Positions 18,675 to 26,918 are shown, numbered from the stretch's first letter. The stretch is 42,577 nucleotides of DNA from Candidatus Levybacteria bacterium RIFCSPLOWO2_01_FULL_38_21 (GCA_001782475.1 MFOT01000024.1:1-42577); one strand, 5' to 3'. A program made the numbers and translations. The notes: generated by a model from the sequence alone, not told the origin.

Positions 18675-19652
18675 TTAAGTCTTTTTAAACCTAACCAGAT
18701 TTCTTCCTTTAAGATTCACAAAAGCAAGTCCTCTCAAAACCCTATCAAATTGAACATAAGGAAGAAAAAACTCATATAATTGAACTCTGTGACCGAATTT
18801 TCTTCCGATGGAGTTTCCTTCTGGACTTATCATTTTCCCTGAATTAATTATTGCAAAAACCAAAGATTGCCAAACTAACGTTAGTGGAATTGTTACTTCA
18901 TTAATCGCGCCGAATGCCGCTTCTCCTGAAAACATGAAGGCATATGGACCCAAAGACATAATGATTCTTCTTCTTAATAGCGGATCTTTTACTGTCGTTA
19001 ATTTTTCTCTTAGTATTACTTCGCCCAGAGCTTGTCTTAATTGTTGATTAAATCTTGCGACAAATCTTTTACCCAATGGTTTTTCACTTTCTTGTCTTGA
19101 AAGTTCTTCCATAATATCCTGTCCGGGGATTTCGATTCGCCAGCCTTCGGGAACTGATTTTACAAGAGATCGTGGGCTCTCCTCGTCCTCAATCTTTTCT
19201 CCCCAGAATAATCTTCTTCGTCCTGTAACTGAACCATCTGAATTAACTCCAGCAATTGAGCGACTTCTGTCCATTGGAAGATCCACAAGAATTAGTTTCC
19301 CCTCAATTCCTCCCATTTCCAAAAGTTTTTCTGCGTTTTTTCTATTTAATTCCATTTGTTGACCAAATGGTCCACCATATAAATTAATAAATCTTTGCTG
19401 CGGAGCCGGCTTGCTTAGGAATGACTCCCAGTCGCTTTGTCTCTTGAGGTCTTGAACTTTCTCTGGGTGATTTTCCAAACTACCTCCGGCTTTATTTTTT
19501 TCAGATCTCGGTTCTTCGCCGATTCTTGAAAATAAAACTACTTCTCCTGATGGAACAAATGGCTCAAGCTCAGTTGTATTCATTATGGACTCACGAGTTT
19601 CAGATGAATGAGTTTCGGGAAAATACGACCCAAAAGATCTTTCTAGTCTCAT
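18675..19652 (-). CDS. unknown protein
   Basis: Protein of 325 aa with no family I recognise. The N-terminal third is polar and probably disordered; the middle includes GGIEGKLILVDLPMDRSRS and a NSDGSVTGRRRLFWGEK stretch; a moderately hydrophobic region near residues 240-280 (YAFMFSGEAAFGAINEVTIPLTLVWQSLVFAII) could be one membrane hairpin. The C-terminus is basic. It is convergent with the SH3b-like gene 30 bp away. On the minus strand TTGCTT (19690-19685), 17 bp, TAAAAT (19667-19662) lies 9 nt before the ATG, again a near-leaderless layout. Confidence 0.65.
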   Translation of the reverse strand: MRLERSFGSYFPETHSSETRESIMNTTELEPFVPSGEVVLFSRIGEEPRSEKNKAGGSLENHPEKVQDLKRQSDWESFLSKPAPQQRFINLYGGPFGQQMELNRKNAEKLLEMGGIEGKLILVDLPMDRSRSIAGVNSDGSVTGRRRLFWGEKIEDEESPRSLVKSVPEGWRIEIPGQDIMEELSRQESEKPLGKRFVARFNQQLRQALGEVILREKLTTVKDPLLRRRIIMSLGPYAFMFSGEAAFGAINEVTIPLTLVWQSLVFAIINSGKMISPEGNSIGRKFGHRVQLYEFFLPYVQFDRVLRGLAFVNLKGRNLVRFKKT

Positions 19653-20075
19653 AGAATTGGAATTTTAGCAATTTTAATTTAAATAAGCAAGAAAATTTTA
19701 TATTGAATCCTATAGTAGGGGACAGGGCGGATTTTTAGCGGGGTTTTAGACAGAGAATAAATGGCAAAAAGAAGTAGTACACAATTTACGAATTGAATAA
19801 ATACCAATAAAAAATAAACAATTCAAGACCACTTCCCCCAGAGTATAAACCTGAGAGACGTCGTAAAAGTATTATTGTACGACGTAATCAATTCCCGCTT
19901 CCCAACACTGATCCTTTCATTTTTTAGGACAAGAAGCTCTTGAGGGAACAACAATAGAGAAATACACCTTCCTATCAAAGACTACTTATTACTTATTAAC
20001 CACTATTGTCAATCATTTATAGCTCGCGCTCTACTTTTTCTTCCACTATTCCCTAGGGTTTCAAATCACATTGAA

Positions 20076-20099
20076 TTTAGGTTGATTTATCAGCCTAAA
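20076..20099. repeat. strong short hairpin in the non-coding block
   Basis: TTTAGGTTGAT-TT-ATCAGCCTAAA pairs over 11 bp with one G-T wobble and a two-base loop, so single-stranded DNA or RNA would fold tightly. No T run follows, so it is not an ordinary terminator. Confidence 0.6.
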
Positions 20100-20262
20100 C
20101 ATCAATTTTTAGCCTCAAAAATTAATAAAACAGCACGCAGATTTAGGCAGGGGGAAACATAAAAGGATAAGCGTTCGTATTTTTTTGTTTTTATACAATT
20201 TGTTCTAAAAATCTGCCTCAAGGAAGAACAGAATGAGGAAGACAATGAGCTATCCCTGCGGC

Positions 20263-20309
20263 TGTGAAAAGTAAGCTGAATAACTGTGAAAACTAAAAAG
20301 TTATCCACA
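20263..20309. other. cluster of DnaA-box-like 9-mers
   Basis: TTATCCACA (20301-20309) is a perfect DnaA box. Two TGTGAAAA words upstream, near 20265 and 20285, are TTTTCACA on the other strand and match 8 of 9 consensus positions. An AT-rich stretch (CCTATAATTTTTAAATTAC) follows directly. dnaA is not in the window and flanking genes point toward the block, so this may be a minor DnaA-binding or regulatory site rather than oriC. Confidence 0.35.
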
Positions 20310-20430
20310 TAAACTATCCTATAATTTTTAAATTACTATATCAAACTATCTCACCTAGCTCGGAAGTTGTAAGAATTGTAAGAAGCGGAATCGATATATC
20401 CTCCCCTGTCCCCTTGTGCTACTGCCGGGT

Positions 20431-21264
20431 TTATCCGCTCCACGAAGTAAATAATAATAAAGTTATAAGTACAATACTCGAAACCCAAATATATTCCCAC
20501 ATAACACTCTTAAATAATCTTTTCTCAAGCCAGACCTGATAAAGACCAACAATGGTATAAAATACGCCGGTTAGAAAAATCGCAAGAACCGTAGGGGTGC
20601 TTGGCCAAAACCAGAGTATACTTGCTGTCTCCAAAAGCAAAAGGGCTAAGATCAGTGGCCAATAAATATTTTGGAATAAATTTTTCTCAAGCGTATATGT
20701 CCAAATAGAGTGGACTATAAGAGGGAAAGAAAAAAGAAAAAGAAAAATTAAAAAGGGCACAAACTGAATATGAAGCGAAAAAAGAACATTAGTCAGAAAA
20801 AAATAAGAAATAAGTGTTATAACAAAGGCAACTGTTCTTGCCGATTGAAGAAGAGCTATTGTTCTAATTGAAGAAACTATAAAAATATTTTCGCTTAAAA
20901 ATAAAGAATAAAGACCTACTCCGTAGAGTGCTGTAGTAAATATTCTTGTTAGATATCTTGCAGGAACCAAAAAATAAAAAAGTCCGAAAGAAAGACTAAA
21001 AAAGAAGGGCAAAATAAAAATCTGAGGAGATGAATTTTCCTTTAAATCATAATAGAGAGATAAAAAAAGAAGCAAACCTGTTAAAAAGGCCATCGTAAAA
21101 ATCATAAAAATTCCCGATTTTCCCAGTAAATGCTCCGCAACAAAAAGACCAATGGATAATATTACAACTGAAAATATAAATCTCTCTCTTTTATTAAGAG
21201 ATACTAGAACCTTTACTGCTCCCCTGCCCTTTCTTGCGAGTCTAGATCTCCTATTAAAAATCAT
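20431..21264 (-). CDS. multi-pass membrane protein, unknown
   Basis: Protein of 277 aa made almost wholly of hydrophobic helices, about seven or eight, after a basic N-terminus (RRSRLARKGRG). I see no transporter or enzyme motif. Its start overlaps the yebC stop by 4 nt, so the two are probably co-transcribed and translationally coupled. The stop lies next to the non-coding block. Confidence 0.75.
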   Translation of the reverse strand: MIFNRRSRLARKGRGAVKVLVSLNKRERFIFSVVILSIGLFVAEHLLGKSGIFMIFTMAFLTGLLLFLSLYYDLKENSSPQIFILPFFFSLSFGLFYFLVPARYLTRIFTTALYGVGLYSLFLSENIFIVSSIRTIALLQSARTVAFVITLISYFFLTNVLFSLHIQFVPFLIFLFLFSFPLIVHSIWTYTLEKNLFQNIYWPLILALLLLETASILWFWPSTPTVLAIFLTGVFYTIVGLYQVWLEKRLFKSVMWEYIWVSSIVLITLLLFTSWSG

Positions 21265-21989
21265 AATTGTCTAAGATTAGAGTAAACATTTTGTACATCA
21301 TCTAAATTATTGATTGAATCTAAGAAATTGTCTATTTTGCTCAGTTGATCCGGGTCTTTAATATCTATAGTAACAGTGGGTTTTCTAAAAAGTCCTGCAT
21401 CTACTATTTTAAAACCGGACTCAATCAGCTTATCCCTCATTTTAGACAGTTCTTGGGTTTTTGTAAAAATAACGATGTTATCATCCTCCTCATCCACATC
21501 CTCTGCCCCATTCTCAACTGCAACAGAAAATATTTCATCAAAAGATCTTCCGTTTTTTCCAACAGTAATTTTTCCCAATTTACTAAATTGATAAGAAACC
21601 GAGCCGGGCTGTCCAAGACTTGCTCCCCATTTATTAAAAATGTTTCTTATGTTAGCTGTTGTTCTCTGGGGATTGTCTGTTGCTGCCTCAATTATTACCG
21701 AAACTCCGAAGGGCGCAAAACCTTCGTAAATAACTTCCTCTATATCCCCTGCTTTCTTTTTAGCGGCTCTTTGAATTGCTCTTTCTATGTTTTCCTTGGG
21801 CATATTGTAAGCTCGTGCGCTGTCTATTGCCAAACGAAGTCTGAAATTCTGATTTGGATCTGTTACTCCCCCGCCGTTCTTTACCGCAATTATTATTGCA
21901 TTGGCAAGTTTTGTAAAAGTTAATCCCCTTTTAATATCGGCTTTTTCTTTTTGTCTTTTTATTTGAGACCACTTAGAGTGTCCGCTCAT
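21261..21989 (-). CDS. yebC: YebC/PmpR family protein
   Basis: Conserved 242-aa protein starting MSGHSKWSQIKRQK, the family hallmark, followed by FTKLANAIIIAVKNGGG and NMPKENIERAIQRA. Long annotated as a transcriptional regulator; more recent work assigns YebC proteins a role in relieving ribosome stalling on proline-rich stretches, alongside EF-P, which is also in this window. The minus-strand upstream region has TATAAT (22010-22005) 15 nt before the ATG. It is divergent from the TPR gene. Confidence 0.95.
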   Translation of the reverse strand: MSGHSKWSQIKRQKEKADIKRGLTFTKLANAIIIAVKNGGGVTDPNQNFRLRLAIDSARAYNMPKENIERAIQRAAKKKAGDIEEVIYEGFAPFGVSVIIEAATDNPQRTTANIRNIFNKWGASLGQPGSVSYQFSKLGKITVGKNGRSFDEIFSVAVENGAEDVDEEDDNIVIFTKTQELSKMRDKLIESGFKIVDAGLFRKPTVTIDIKDPDQLSKIDNFLDSINNLDDVQNVYSNLRQL

Positions 21990-22021
21990 AAACTAGTAGC
22001 TAGTATTATAGTGTTTGTGCC

Positions 22022-22071
22022 TTGACATTTGCAACAAAGAATAGTAAAATTTTCGACATCATTTTTATAAT
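22022..22071 (+). promoter_or_regulatory. promoter region of TPR protein gene
   Basis: TTGACA (22022-22027), 17-bp spacer, TAAAAT (22045-22050) gives a leader of about 20 nt. A second perfect -10 box TATAAT (22066-22071) lies 5 nt before the ATG but lacks a clear -35 box. Either or both may be used. Confidence 0.65.
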
Positions 22072-22076
22072 TTTTC

Positions 22077-22796
22077 ATGACTTCGTTTAAAGACCAAGCC
22101 ATCCAAACCGCACTAACAGGAGACTGGGAAAAAGCAATTTCTATAAACAAATTACTAATAAAAGAAAATCCAACAGACATTGATGCCTTAAATCGCCTTG
22201 CTTTTGCATTTAGTATTCTAGGACGCACAAAGGATGCAGTAAGCACTTATCAAAAGGTTCTTAAAATAGATTCGCTAAATCCGCTGGCATTGCAAAACCT
22301 GAAAAGAATTGGAGACTTAAAGACAATAAAAAATAACAACAGGAAGAATTCTGCCACGTCCTTAATGTATGTAAACAACATGTTTATCGAGGAACAGGGA
22401 AAAACAAAAATAGTCGAGCTTGTCAATGTTGCCCAGCCATCTTTGATTAATGCTCTTCGATCAGGTCAGGCTCTAAATCTTTCTGTCAAAAGACTTAAAA
22501 TATTTGTCTTATCAGAGGGCAAGCAATATATCGGCGTTCTTCCGGATAATATTGGAAAAAGACTTATTAAGTTTATAAAAGCAGGGAATCAATATAAGGC
22601 TTATGTTAAATCTGCATTAAACCATCATATTATTATTTTTATAAAGGAGGTAAAAAGAGTTTCAAGACTTAAGGATCAGCCCTCTTTTATCTCTATCTCA
22701 GAAAGAAGTCTTGAGCTAGGTAAAAAACTAGGTAAATCAATAGCAAGTATAGGGAAAGATTACGAAGAAGAATCTCCCGAAGAAGACGAAGAATGA
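22077..22796 (+). CDS. TPR-repeat protein with C-terminal beta domain, unknown role
   Basis: Protein of 239 aa. Residues 1-80 form about two tetratricopeptide repeats (GDWEKAISINKLLIKENPTD, LGRTKDAVSTYQKVLKIDSL). The second half (TKIVELVNVAQPSL..., then GKQYIGVLPDNIGKRLIKFIKAGNQYKAYVKS) looks like a small beta-rich nucleic-acid-binding fold similar to HIRAN-type domains; this is a pattern impression only. The C-terminus is very acidic. Single gene, divergent from yebC. Its 3' end overlaps a small antisense ORF (22760-22936). Confidence 0.7.
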   Translation: MTSFKDQAIQTALTGDWEKAISINKLLIKENPTDIDALNRLAFAFSILGRTKDAVSTYQKVLKIDSLNPLALQNLKRIGDLKTIKNNNRKNSATSLMYVNNMFIEEQGKTKIVELVNVAQPSLINALRSGQALNLSVKRLKIFVLSEGKQYIGVLPDNIGKRLIKFIKAGNQYKAYVKSALNHHIIIFIKEVKRVSRLKDQPSFISISERSLELGKKLGKSIASIGKDYEEESPEEDEE

Positions 22797-22936
22797 TCGG
22801 CTTTAAATATTACCCTGCCCCTTTTTAAAATCTGCGAAGCTTTTTCAATTTCACTCTTTTCTTTTAAATTTTTCAAAGATAAAAAAGACAGTAAAATCGA
22901 AATTAAAGCAATAATGATTACCGCTATGATAAACAT
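22760..22936 (-). CDS. 58-aa single-span membrane protein, too short for the ORF track
   Basis: Translation begins MFIIAVIIIALISILLSFLS, a clean transmembrane helix, then a charged helix (KNLKEKSEIEKASQILKRG) and a Ser-rich tail. The ATG lies 2 nt after the stop of the LytR_C gene (22939), strongly suggesting translational coupling. The 3' end overlaps the end of the convergent TPR gene. The topology resembles a small membrane partner with a cytoplasmic coil. I do not recognise a family. Confidence 0.6.
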   Translation of the reverse strand: MFIIAVIIIALISILLSFLSLKNLKEKSEIEKASQILKRGRVIFKADHSSSSSGDSSS

Positions 22937-22938
22937 TT

Positions 22939-23736
22939 TTAAAAGTTTGAAAGATTTTTATAATCTTTCCCTATGCGTATGGTAATATCTGCTAGGGTTT
23001 GGTCTTTTATTTCTGAAACACTAAGCCCCAAAAATTTGCCTAATCTTTCTAAAGTATAACTCTTTTTTCCCTTATATAAAATTAGGGATTTGTCTTCTTT
23101 TTTCTGAGAGGTAGAGACCAGAATAACATTTCCCGAAATATTTGTAATAAGGCGCGCCAATCTATTCCCTACCCCGAATTCATCTGTTGCATTCACAACC
23201 TCTATACTTAGTCTTTCATCAGAAATCTTAGGATCGGCAAATAAAAGTGAAGAAATTTTGTCTCTTTCGGCCTCGTCTAAATTTACCGAAACGCTGCGGA
23301 CGGTAAAATTACCGGGATTAGCAGTTTTAGTAAATAAGAAAATCCTAAAAAGATCAAGAGGCGTAAAATTTGTTTTGATGTCCGAAAGCGCGAAAAAAAT
23401 ATCTGAAATAAGTGTGGGCGGGGGTTTTTTAAGATCTAGAAGGCTGTATCTTACCTCCCCATCTAGCGGGACCTCCGCAAACCTGTTAATATTTTCTATA
23501 TTTCCTTCTATTTTTAAAACAGAGACAGAATGATTTTGAGGCAAAAAGGAAATTATACTGCTTTCTTTATTGTTTGTTATTAAAAAATTAAAACGGCTGT
23601 CAGAGCGGAATCTACTGTTTTTTACAATTGTAAAACCCTTTAAAATAAATGAGGTTATAATAACTCCCAAAATAAAAGCAAAAAAGTAGACTCCAATCTT
23701 GGTATTTCTACCCTGTTTTTTCTTTTTTCTTTTCAT
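22939..23736 (-). CDS. LytR_C-domain envelope protein with N-terminal membrane anchor
   Basis: Protein of 265 aa: a very basic N-terminus (KRKKKKQGRN), one transmembrane helix (about residues 14-34), a central region (FNFLITNNKESSIISFLPQNH) faintly like LCP domains, and a C-terminal LytR_C domain (IEVVNATDEFGVGNRLARLI ... ITIRIGKDYKNL). LCP/LytR_C proteins attach polymers to the cell wall. The central domain lacks clear LCP arginines, so this may be a regulator or scaffold. It sits between two small ORFs in a tight operon. Confidence 0.75.
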   Translation of the reverse strand: MKRKKKKQGRNTKIGVYFFAFILGVIITSFILKGFTIVKNSRFRSDSRFNFLITNNKESSIISFLPQNHSVSVLKIEGNIENINRFAEVPLDGEVRYSLLDLKKPPPTLISDIFFALSDIKTNFTPLDLFRIFLFTKTANPGNFTVRSVSVNLDEAERDKISSLLFADPKISDERLSIEVVNATDEFGVGNRLARLITNISGNVILVSTSQKKEDKSLILYKGKKSYTLERLGKFLGLSVSEIKDQTLADITIRIGKDYKNLSNF

Positions 23737-23740
23737 ACTA

Positions 23741-23881
23741 TTATTCTTGTTTTTTCTTTTTAGAAATAATCTTAGGAGGTGTAAATATAGAGGCGCTTAA
23801 GGAAGACTGCGAAAAATCCTTATCCAAGTTTTTCTTTTTTTTCCTTTTTTCGCCTTTATAAAATCCGCCAAATCTACCCAT
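23741..23881 (-). CDS. 46-aa basic small protein, too short for the ORF track
   Basis: Starts MGRFGGFYKGEKRKKKKN and ends KKKKQE; the middle is Ser/Pro-containing and probably unstructured. Its stop lies 4 nt before the ATG of the LytR_C gene, giving a compact three-gene operon (46 aa, LytR_C protein, 58-aa membrane protein). The basic composition hints at nucleic-acid or membrane-surface binding. It has no recognised family; gene status rests on tight spacing and a clean start-to-stop frame. Confidence 0.5.
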   Translation of the reverse strand: MGRFGGFYKGEKRKKKKNLDKDFSQSSLSASIFTPPKIISKKKKQE

Positions 23882-23965
23882 AAAAATTCACCACCTTGTT
23901 TAAAATACTATCAGGAATAAACTCCCCAATCAACCCCAGCCAGTAAATTTTTATTTGGCCTCTTA

Positions 23966-24007
23966 TTCAACCTCGTAGGTTTAGTACGTGCAACCTACGA
24001 GGTTGAA
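23966..24007. repeat. palindrome family B, intergenic copy
   Basis: TTCAACCTCGTAGGTT and its exact complement AACCTACGAGGTTGAA with a 10-bp spacer (tagtacgtgc), just past the rluA stop. The arms match those in the M24 peptidase gene (36167) and resemble those in folD (11257). No T run follows. Confidence 0.8.
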
Positions 24008-24029
24008 TTGATAGAGATCGAATTGATAC

Positions 24030-24923
24030 TTAATTTAGTGTAGCCAGAAAATCTTCGAGTTCTTTTGGGAGATAACTTTTAAAAGACGTCATCGTATTAT
24101 TTTTTGGATGGTTAAATGAGATCTTTGATGCATGAAGAAAAAGACGCGGTAAAAGTTTTCTGTCATTTCGTGCTGTTTTTCGCCCTGCGTAAAGCGGGTC
24201 TGAAAAAACCGGATGGCCAAAATATTTTAAATGCACTCTTATCTGATGCGTTCTTCCGGTTTTTGGGTAAAGCTCAAGCAAACTAAGTGATTCTTTTTGT
24301 CCGTCTGATACCTGTCTGCCGGCAGGCACGGCATAATACTTAATACTTAATACTTTATACTCGGTCACAGCTTCCCTTCCTCCTGCCACAATTCCAAATC
24401 TTTTTCTGTTATAAGAAAGTCTTCCAAGCGGAATATTTATTTCTCCTTTATCAGGAACTATTTTCCCGTGAACAAGCGCAGTATATGTCTTCTCTACTCT
24501 TCTTTCTTTAAACTGTTTTTGAAGATTTAAAAAAGAAGCAGGATTTTTTGCAATAAGTAAAATGCCCGAAGTTTCTTTGTCCAACCGATGAACTATACCT
24601 CCCCTATTTATAAATTCTAAATCTAAATTTTCGGAGGATTGCCCATTTGCGAAAGAACTGAAAGCCGTTTGGGTTTTGTTACTTTTAAGTTTTTTATTTC
24701 TAAAAAGGCTTTCGCTTAGCGAGCGGCGCGAACTTTGGTTCTTTGAAAAATCTGAGCGAGCGTCTTGAGCAACATGGGCAACCTCCGAAAAGATCCCCAA
24801 CTTCTTCTCTGCCCAATCTTGTATTGTTTCTTCTTTTGCACTCTCTGATTTATTTACCGTAACACCCGAAGGCTTATCTATTACCAAAAGATCTTCATCC
24901 TCATAAATTATTTTGATTGACAT
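24030..24923 (-). CDS. RluA-family pseudouridine synthase with insertions
   Basis: rRNA or tRNA pseudouridine synthase, 297 aa. Conserved blocks are DEDLLVIDKPSGV, the catalytic GGIVHRLDKETSGILLIAK with the aspartate nucleophile, RRVEKTYTALVHG, and PKTGRTHQIRVHLKYFGHPVFSDPLYAG. There is no N-terminal S4 domain. Three foreign-looking segments interrupt it: residues about 46-97 (a 154-bp element), an AT repeat coding KVLSIKYY, and the PAGRQ palindrome at about residues 198-204. All lie between conserved blocks, so the enzyme is probably functional. It overlaps nothing and is 3 nt from the Lgt-like gene. Confidence 0.9.
   Translation of the reverse strand: MSIKIIYEDEDLLVIDKPSGVTVNKSESAKEETIQDWAEKKLGIFSEVAHVAQDARSDFSKNQSSRRSLSESLFRNKKLKSNKTQTAFSSFANGQSSENLDLEFINRGGIVHRLDKETSGILLIAKNPASFLNLQKQFKERRVEKTYTALVHGKIVPDKGEINIPLGRLSYNRKRFGIVAGGREAVTEYKVLSIKYYAVPAGRQVSDGQKESLSLLELYPKTGRTHQIRVHLKYFGHPVFSDPLYAGRKTARNDRKLLPRLFLHASKISFNHPKNNTMTSFKSYLPKELEDFLATLN
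24311..24329. repeat. palindrome family C inside rluA-like gene
   Basis: CCTGTCTGCCGGCAGGCAC, read in frame on the minus strand as VPAGRQV, next to an AT repeat (AATACTTAATACTTAATAC) that is also in frame. Confidence 0.75.
24633..24786. repeat. 154-bp element with terminal inverted repeats inside rluA-like gene
   Basis: Ends are GGAGGATTGCCCATTTGC on the left and the complement of GGAGGTTGCCCATGTTGC on the right; nested inside is GCGAAAG paired with CTTTCGC. The translated segment (rich in Ser, Asn, Arg) is extra relative to ordinary RluA proteins. It resembles a miniature inverted-repeat element captured in frame. Only this copy was seen. Confidence 0.6.
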
Positions 24924-24926
24924 AAA

Positions 24927-25637
24927 TTATCTTGGCCGTCTTATGATTCTTATAAGTTTTTCCTGCTTTATGAAAGCGGCTGCGGATATAATCAAAATTA
25001 CAAAAAGAATCGGATTTTCCGGTCTACCCAAAAACGGATTGCTTTTAAATTTATCGATGATATTTACCGCAAGTGATATTGCGGAAAATGAGATTAAAAA
25101 AAGCAGTCCCCCGCTCCCGTCTTTGAGTATTCCTTTTAAAAGATACTGATGTATGTATTTTAAAAAAACATAGAACAAAATTATATATATGAGAATTAGA
25201 AAAATTGGTTTTGCGGAAAATAAATTTTGCCTCGAAAGTAAAAAGAATCCGAAGTATCCCAAGGATAAACTGCTTAAGAGAGAAATAGAAAAAATGTCAA
25301 AAATTCTTCCGGCAGGCAGGTTCTTTGATTTCGAGATAAGAAGCAAAAAAAATAACCCTCCGGTAATTCCTCCTGTTAATAAAAGCCCTGGAAAATAAGG
25401 AAAAAGAAAAAATATTAAAGGATTCAAAAACATTTTTGTTGAATATAATGCTGCGTAAGAAAGGCGCGCAAAAAAAAGCCCAACTAAAAAAGTAGTAAAT
25501 GCGAGATTAAAAATCCGCTCTATCGTTACATCTTTTCTAAGAAGAATAAGATCATCGCGGGAAAGATAATAAATAGTAAATAAGCTTAGGAAAAGTCCCA
25601 ATAGCAAAAAGATGATGAAAAAATTCATATTATTCAA
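24927..25637 (-). CDS. Lgt-like multi-pass membrane protein
   Basis: Protein of 236 aa with about seven hydrophobic helices. The order FFARLSYAALYS, then LLTGGITGGLFF, then FDIFSISLLSSLSLGYFGFFL loosely follows prolipoprotein diacylglyceryl transferase, which moves diacylglycerol onto lipobox cysteines, but the invariant Lgt arginines and the usual NxE block are not clear. It may be a divergent Lgt or an inactive relative. LPAGR at about residues 105-110 is coded by a partial family C palindrome (25306-25320). It is 3 nt from the rluA-like gene and overlaps the MFS gene by 8 nt. Confidence 0.45.
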   Translation of the reverse strand: MNNMNFFIIFLLLGLFLSLFTIYYLSRDDLILLRKDVTIERIFNLAFTTFLVGLFFARLSYAALYSTKMFLNPLIFFLFPYFPGLLLTGGITGGLFFLLLISKSKNLPAGRIFDIFSISLLSSLSLGYFGFFLLSRQNLFSAKPIFLILIYIILFYVFLKYIHQYLLKGILKDGSGGLLFLISFSAISLAVNIIDKFKSNPFLGRPENPILFVILIISAAAFIKQEKLIRIIRRPR

Positions 25638-26916
25638 AAACCAGAAAAAAAATTCCTATTAAAAGCATGAGGATGCCAAAACCGGTTATGACAGTTGCAA
25701 CTCCAAAAAGATCTGCAAGTCCCCCTGCTAAAACAACCGGCAAAAATGATACTGCTCCAATTAAAGCATTTAATAAGCCGTAGACTCTTCCTCTCATTGA
25801 CTCGTCTGTTTCTATTTGAATGGTTGTATTTGAAGGAATAAAAACTAAGGAAATTGCAAAACCCATAATCGCAGCCATAACTACGACAATATGCAGGCTG
25901 GTAATGTTAAGAAAGAGAGGTAAAATTTTATTCAAAAACTGCACAAAACCATGAGAAGTTACCTTGCTAAGAAATGGAAATATAATAAAAGATGCACCAG
26001 CCAGTAAAAAACCGAGGCTCGAAAGCCATTTTCGATTAAATTTTTTTCCGATGCTTCCTAAAATTACAGCTCCCCCTCCCATCCCCACAGCAGCCGGAGC
26101 AATAAGAATCCAGGATAAACTCTCGAGCTGTACTTTTAAAATATTTGTTGCATAACCGGGAGCTAAAACTGCAAACATAAAAATTACAGCTTGGGCAATA
26201 GTAAGCATTGTTAGGGCATACATAACTTTTTTAGTTTTTCTTATAAAAGAGAAAATTTCTCTTGCTTCATAGGTAAGCGAGGGCGTGGTTTGAATCTTGA
26301 TCTTCTTTCTTTTATTATTTTTTGAGATTGAAATTAAAGTTATAAACAAAGCGCTGATAAAAAAGAGACTTGCCAGGAAAACAAAGGTGTAGGTTTTGCC
26401 CAGAAGAAGAAGAACCGGCCCTGAAAAAATATAACCTAGAAGAGTTGTAATATAAATTCCTAGCGAAAAAACTGCATTTGCCGAAAAAAGGAGACTCTTG
26501 GGAACAAGACTTGGGATAATTGCAGATTCTGCTGGAAGGAAAAACTGTGTTGCAACAGCTATTAAAAAAGTGAATGTATAAATAAACCCAACATGAAGAT
26601 TAGGCAGAAAAAAAGGTATTAAAAAAATACCTCTTAAAACATTTGTCAAAAATAAAATATTCTTCTTATTCCACCTGTCTACAAAAACCCCAGTTATTAA
26701 ACTAAAAAGAACAGCCGGAATCGTAAAAGAAAGAATTATTCCAGAGACCGCAGTATTTGAGTGGGTAAGCTCAAAAATTACAAAAATCAAAACAAAATGC
26801 TGCATGTTAAAAGCAAACTGTGAAAAAAACTCGGAGATCATCATAAAAGAAAAGGGGTGAATGCGAAGAACTGAGAGCATGTCGTTTCGGGAGATTGTTT
26901 TTCTAATAAATTCCAT
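25630..26916 (-). CDS. MFS transporter
   Basis: Major facilitator superfamily protein, 428 aa, about twelve transmembrane helices. The loop 2-3 motif appears as GVFVDRWNKKNILFLTN. The profile resembles the MFS_3 drug-exporter group. It has no specific substrate marker. It overlaps the Lgt-like gene by 8 nt and lies 2 nt after the efp stop, so efp, MFS, Lgt-like and rluA form one likely transcription unit. Confidence 0.88.
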   Translation of the reverse strand: MEFIRKTISRNDMLSVLRIHPFSFMMISEFFSQFAFNMQHFVLIFVIFELTHSNTAVSGIILSFTIPAVLFSLITGVFVDRWNKKNILFLTNVLRGIFLIPFFLPNLHVGFIYTFTFLIAVATQFFLPAESAIIPSLVPKSLLFSANAVFSLGIYITTLLGYIFSGPVLLLLGKTYTFVFLASLFFISALFITLISISKNNKRKKIKIQTTPSLTYEAREIFSFIRKTKKVMYALTMLTIAQAVIFMFAVLAPGYATNILKVQLESLSWILIAPAAVGMGGGAVILGSIGKKFNRKWLSSLGFLLAGASFIIFPFLSKVTSHGFVQFLNKILPLFLNITSLHIVVVMAAIMGFAISLVFIPSNTTIQIETDESMRGRVYGLLNALIGAVSFLPVVLAGGLADLFGVATVITGFGILMLLIGIFFLVFE

Positions 26917-26918
26917 AG

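Larger units (their letters stand above)
19653..20430. other. 778-bp non-coding block bounded by inverted GGGGACAGGG repeats
   Basis: No convincing ORF on either strand; the listed 68-aa ORF (20102-20308 minus) has no recognisable features. The block is AT-rich and bounded by inverted repeats, AGGGGACAGGGCGGAT near 19716 and the complement of ATCCTCCCCTGTCCCCT near 20413. Inside are a hairpin ACGTCGT/ACGACGT (around 19860-19885), a strong hairpin at 20076-20099 and DnaA-box-like words at 20263-20309. It could be a decayed mobile element, a replication-related region or an RNA gene. Confidence 0.5.

Noticed and set aside
20310-20346. dif-like site CTATCCTATAAT...ATTACTATATC in the non-coding block
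   Set aside because: Arm similarity to known dif sites is weak and spacing does not fit the 28-bp XerC/XerD layout.
21345-21923. 192-aa plus-strand ORF opposite yebC
   Set aside because: Antisense shadow of yebC with low-complexity translation and no promoter.
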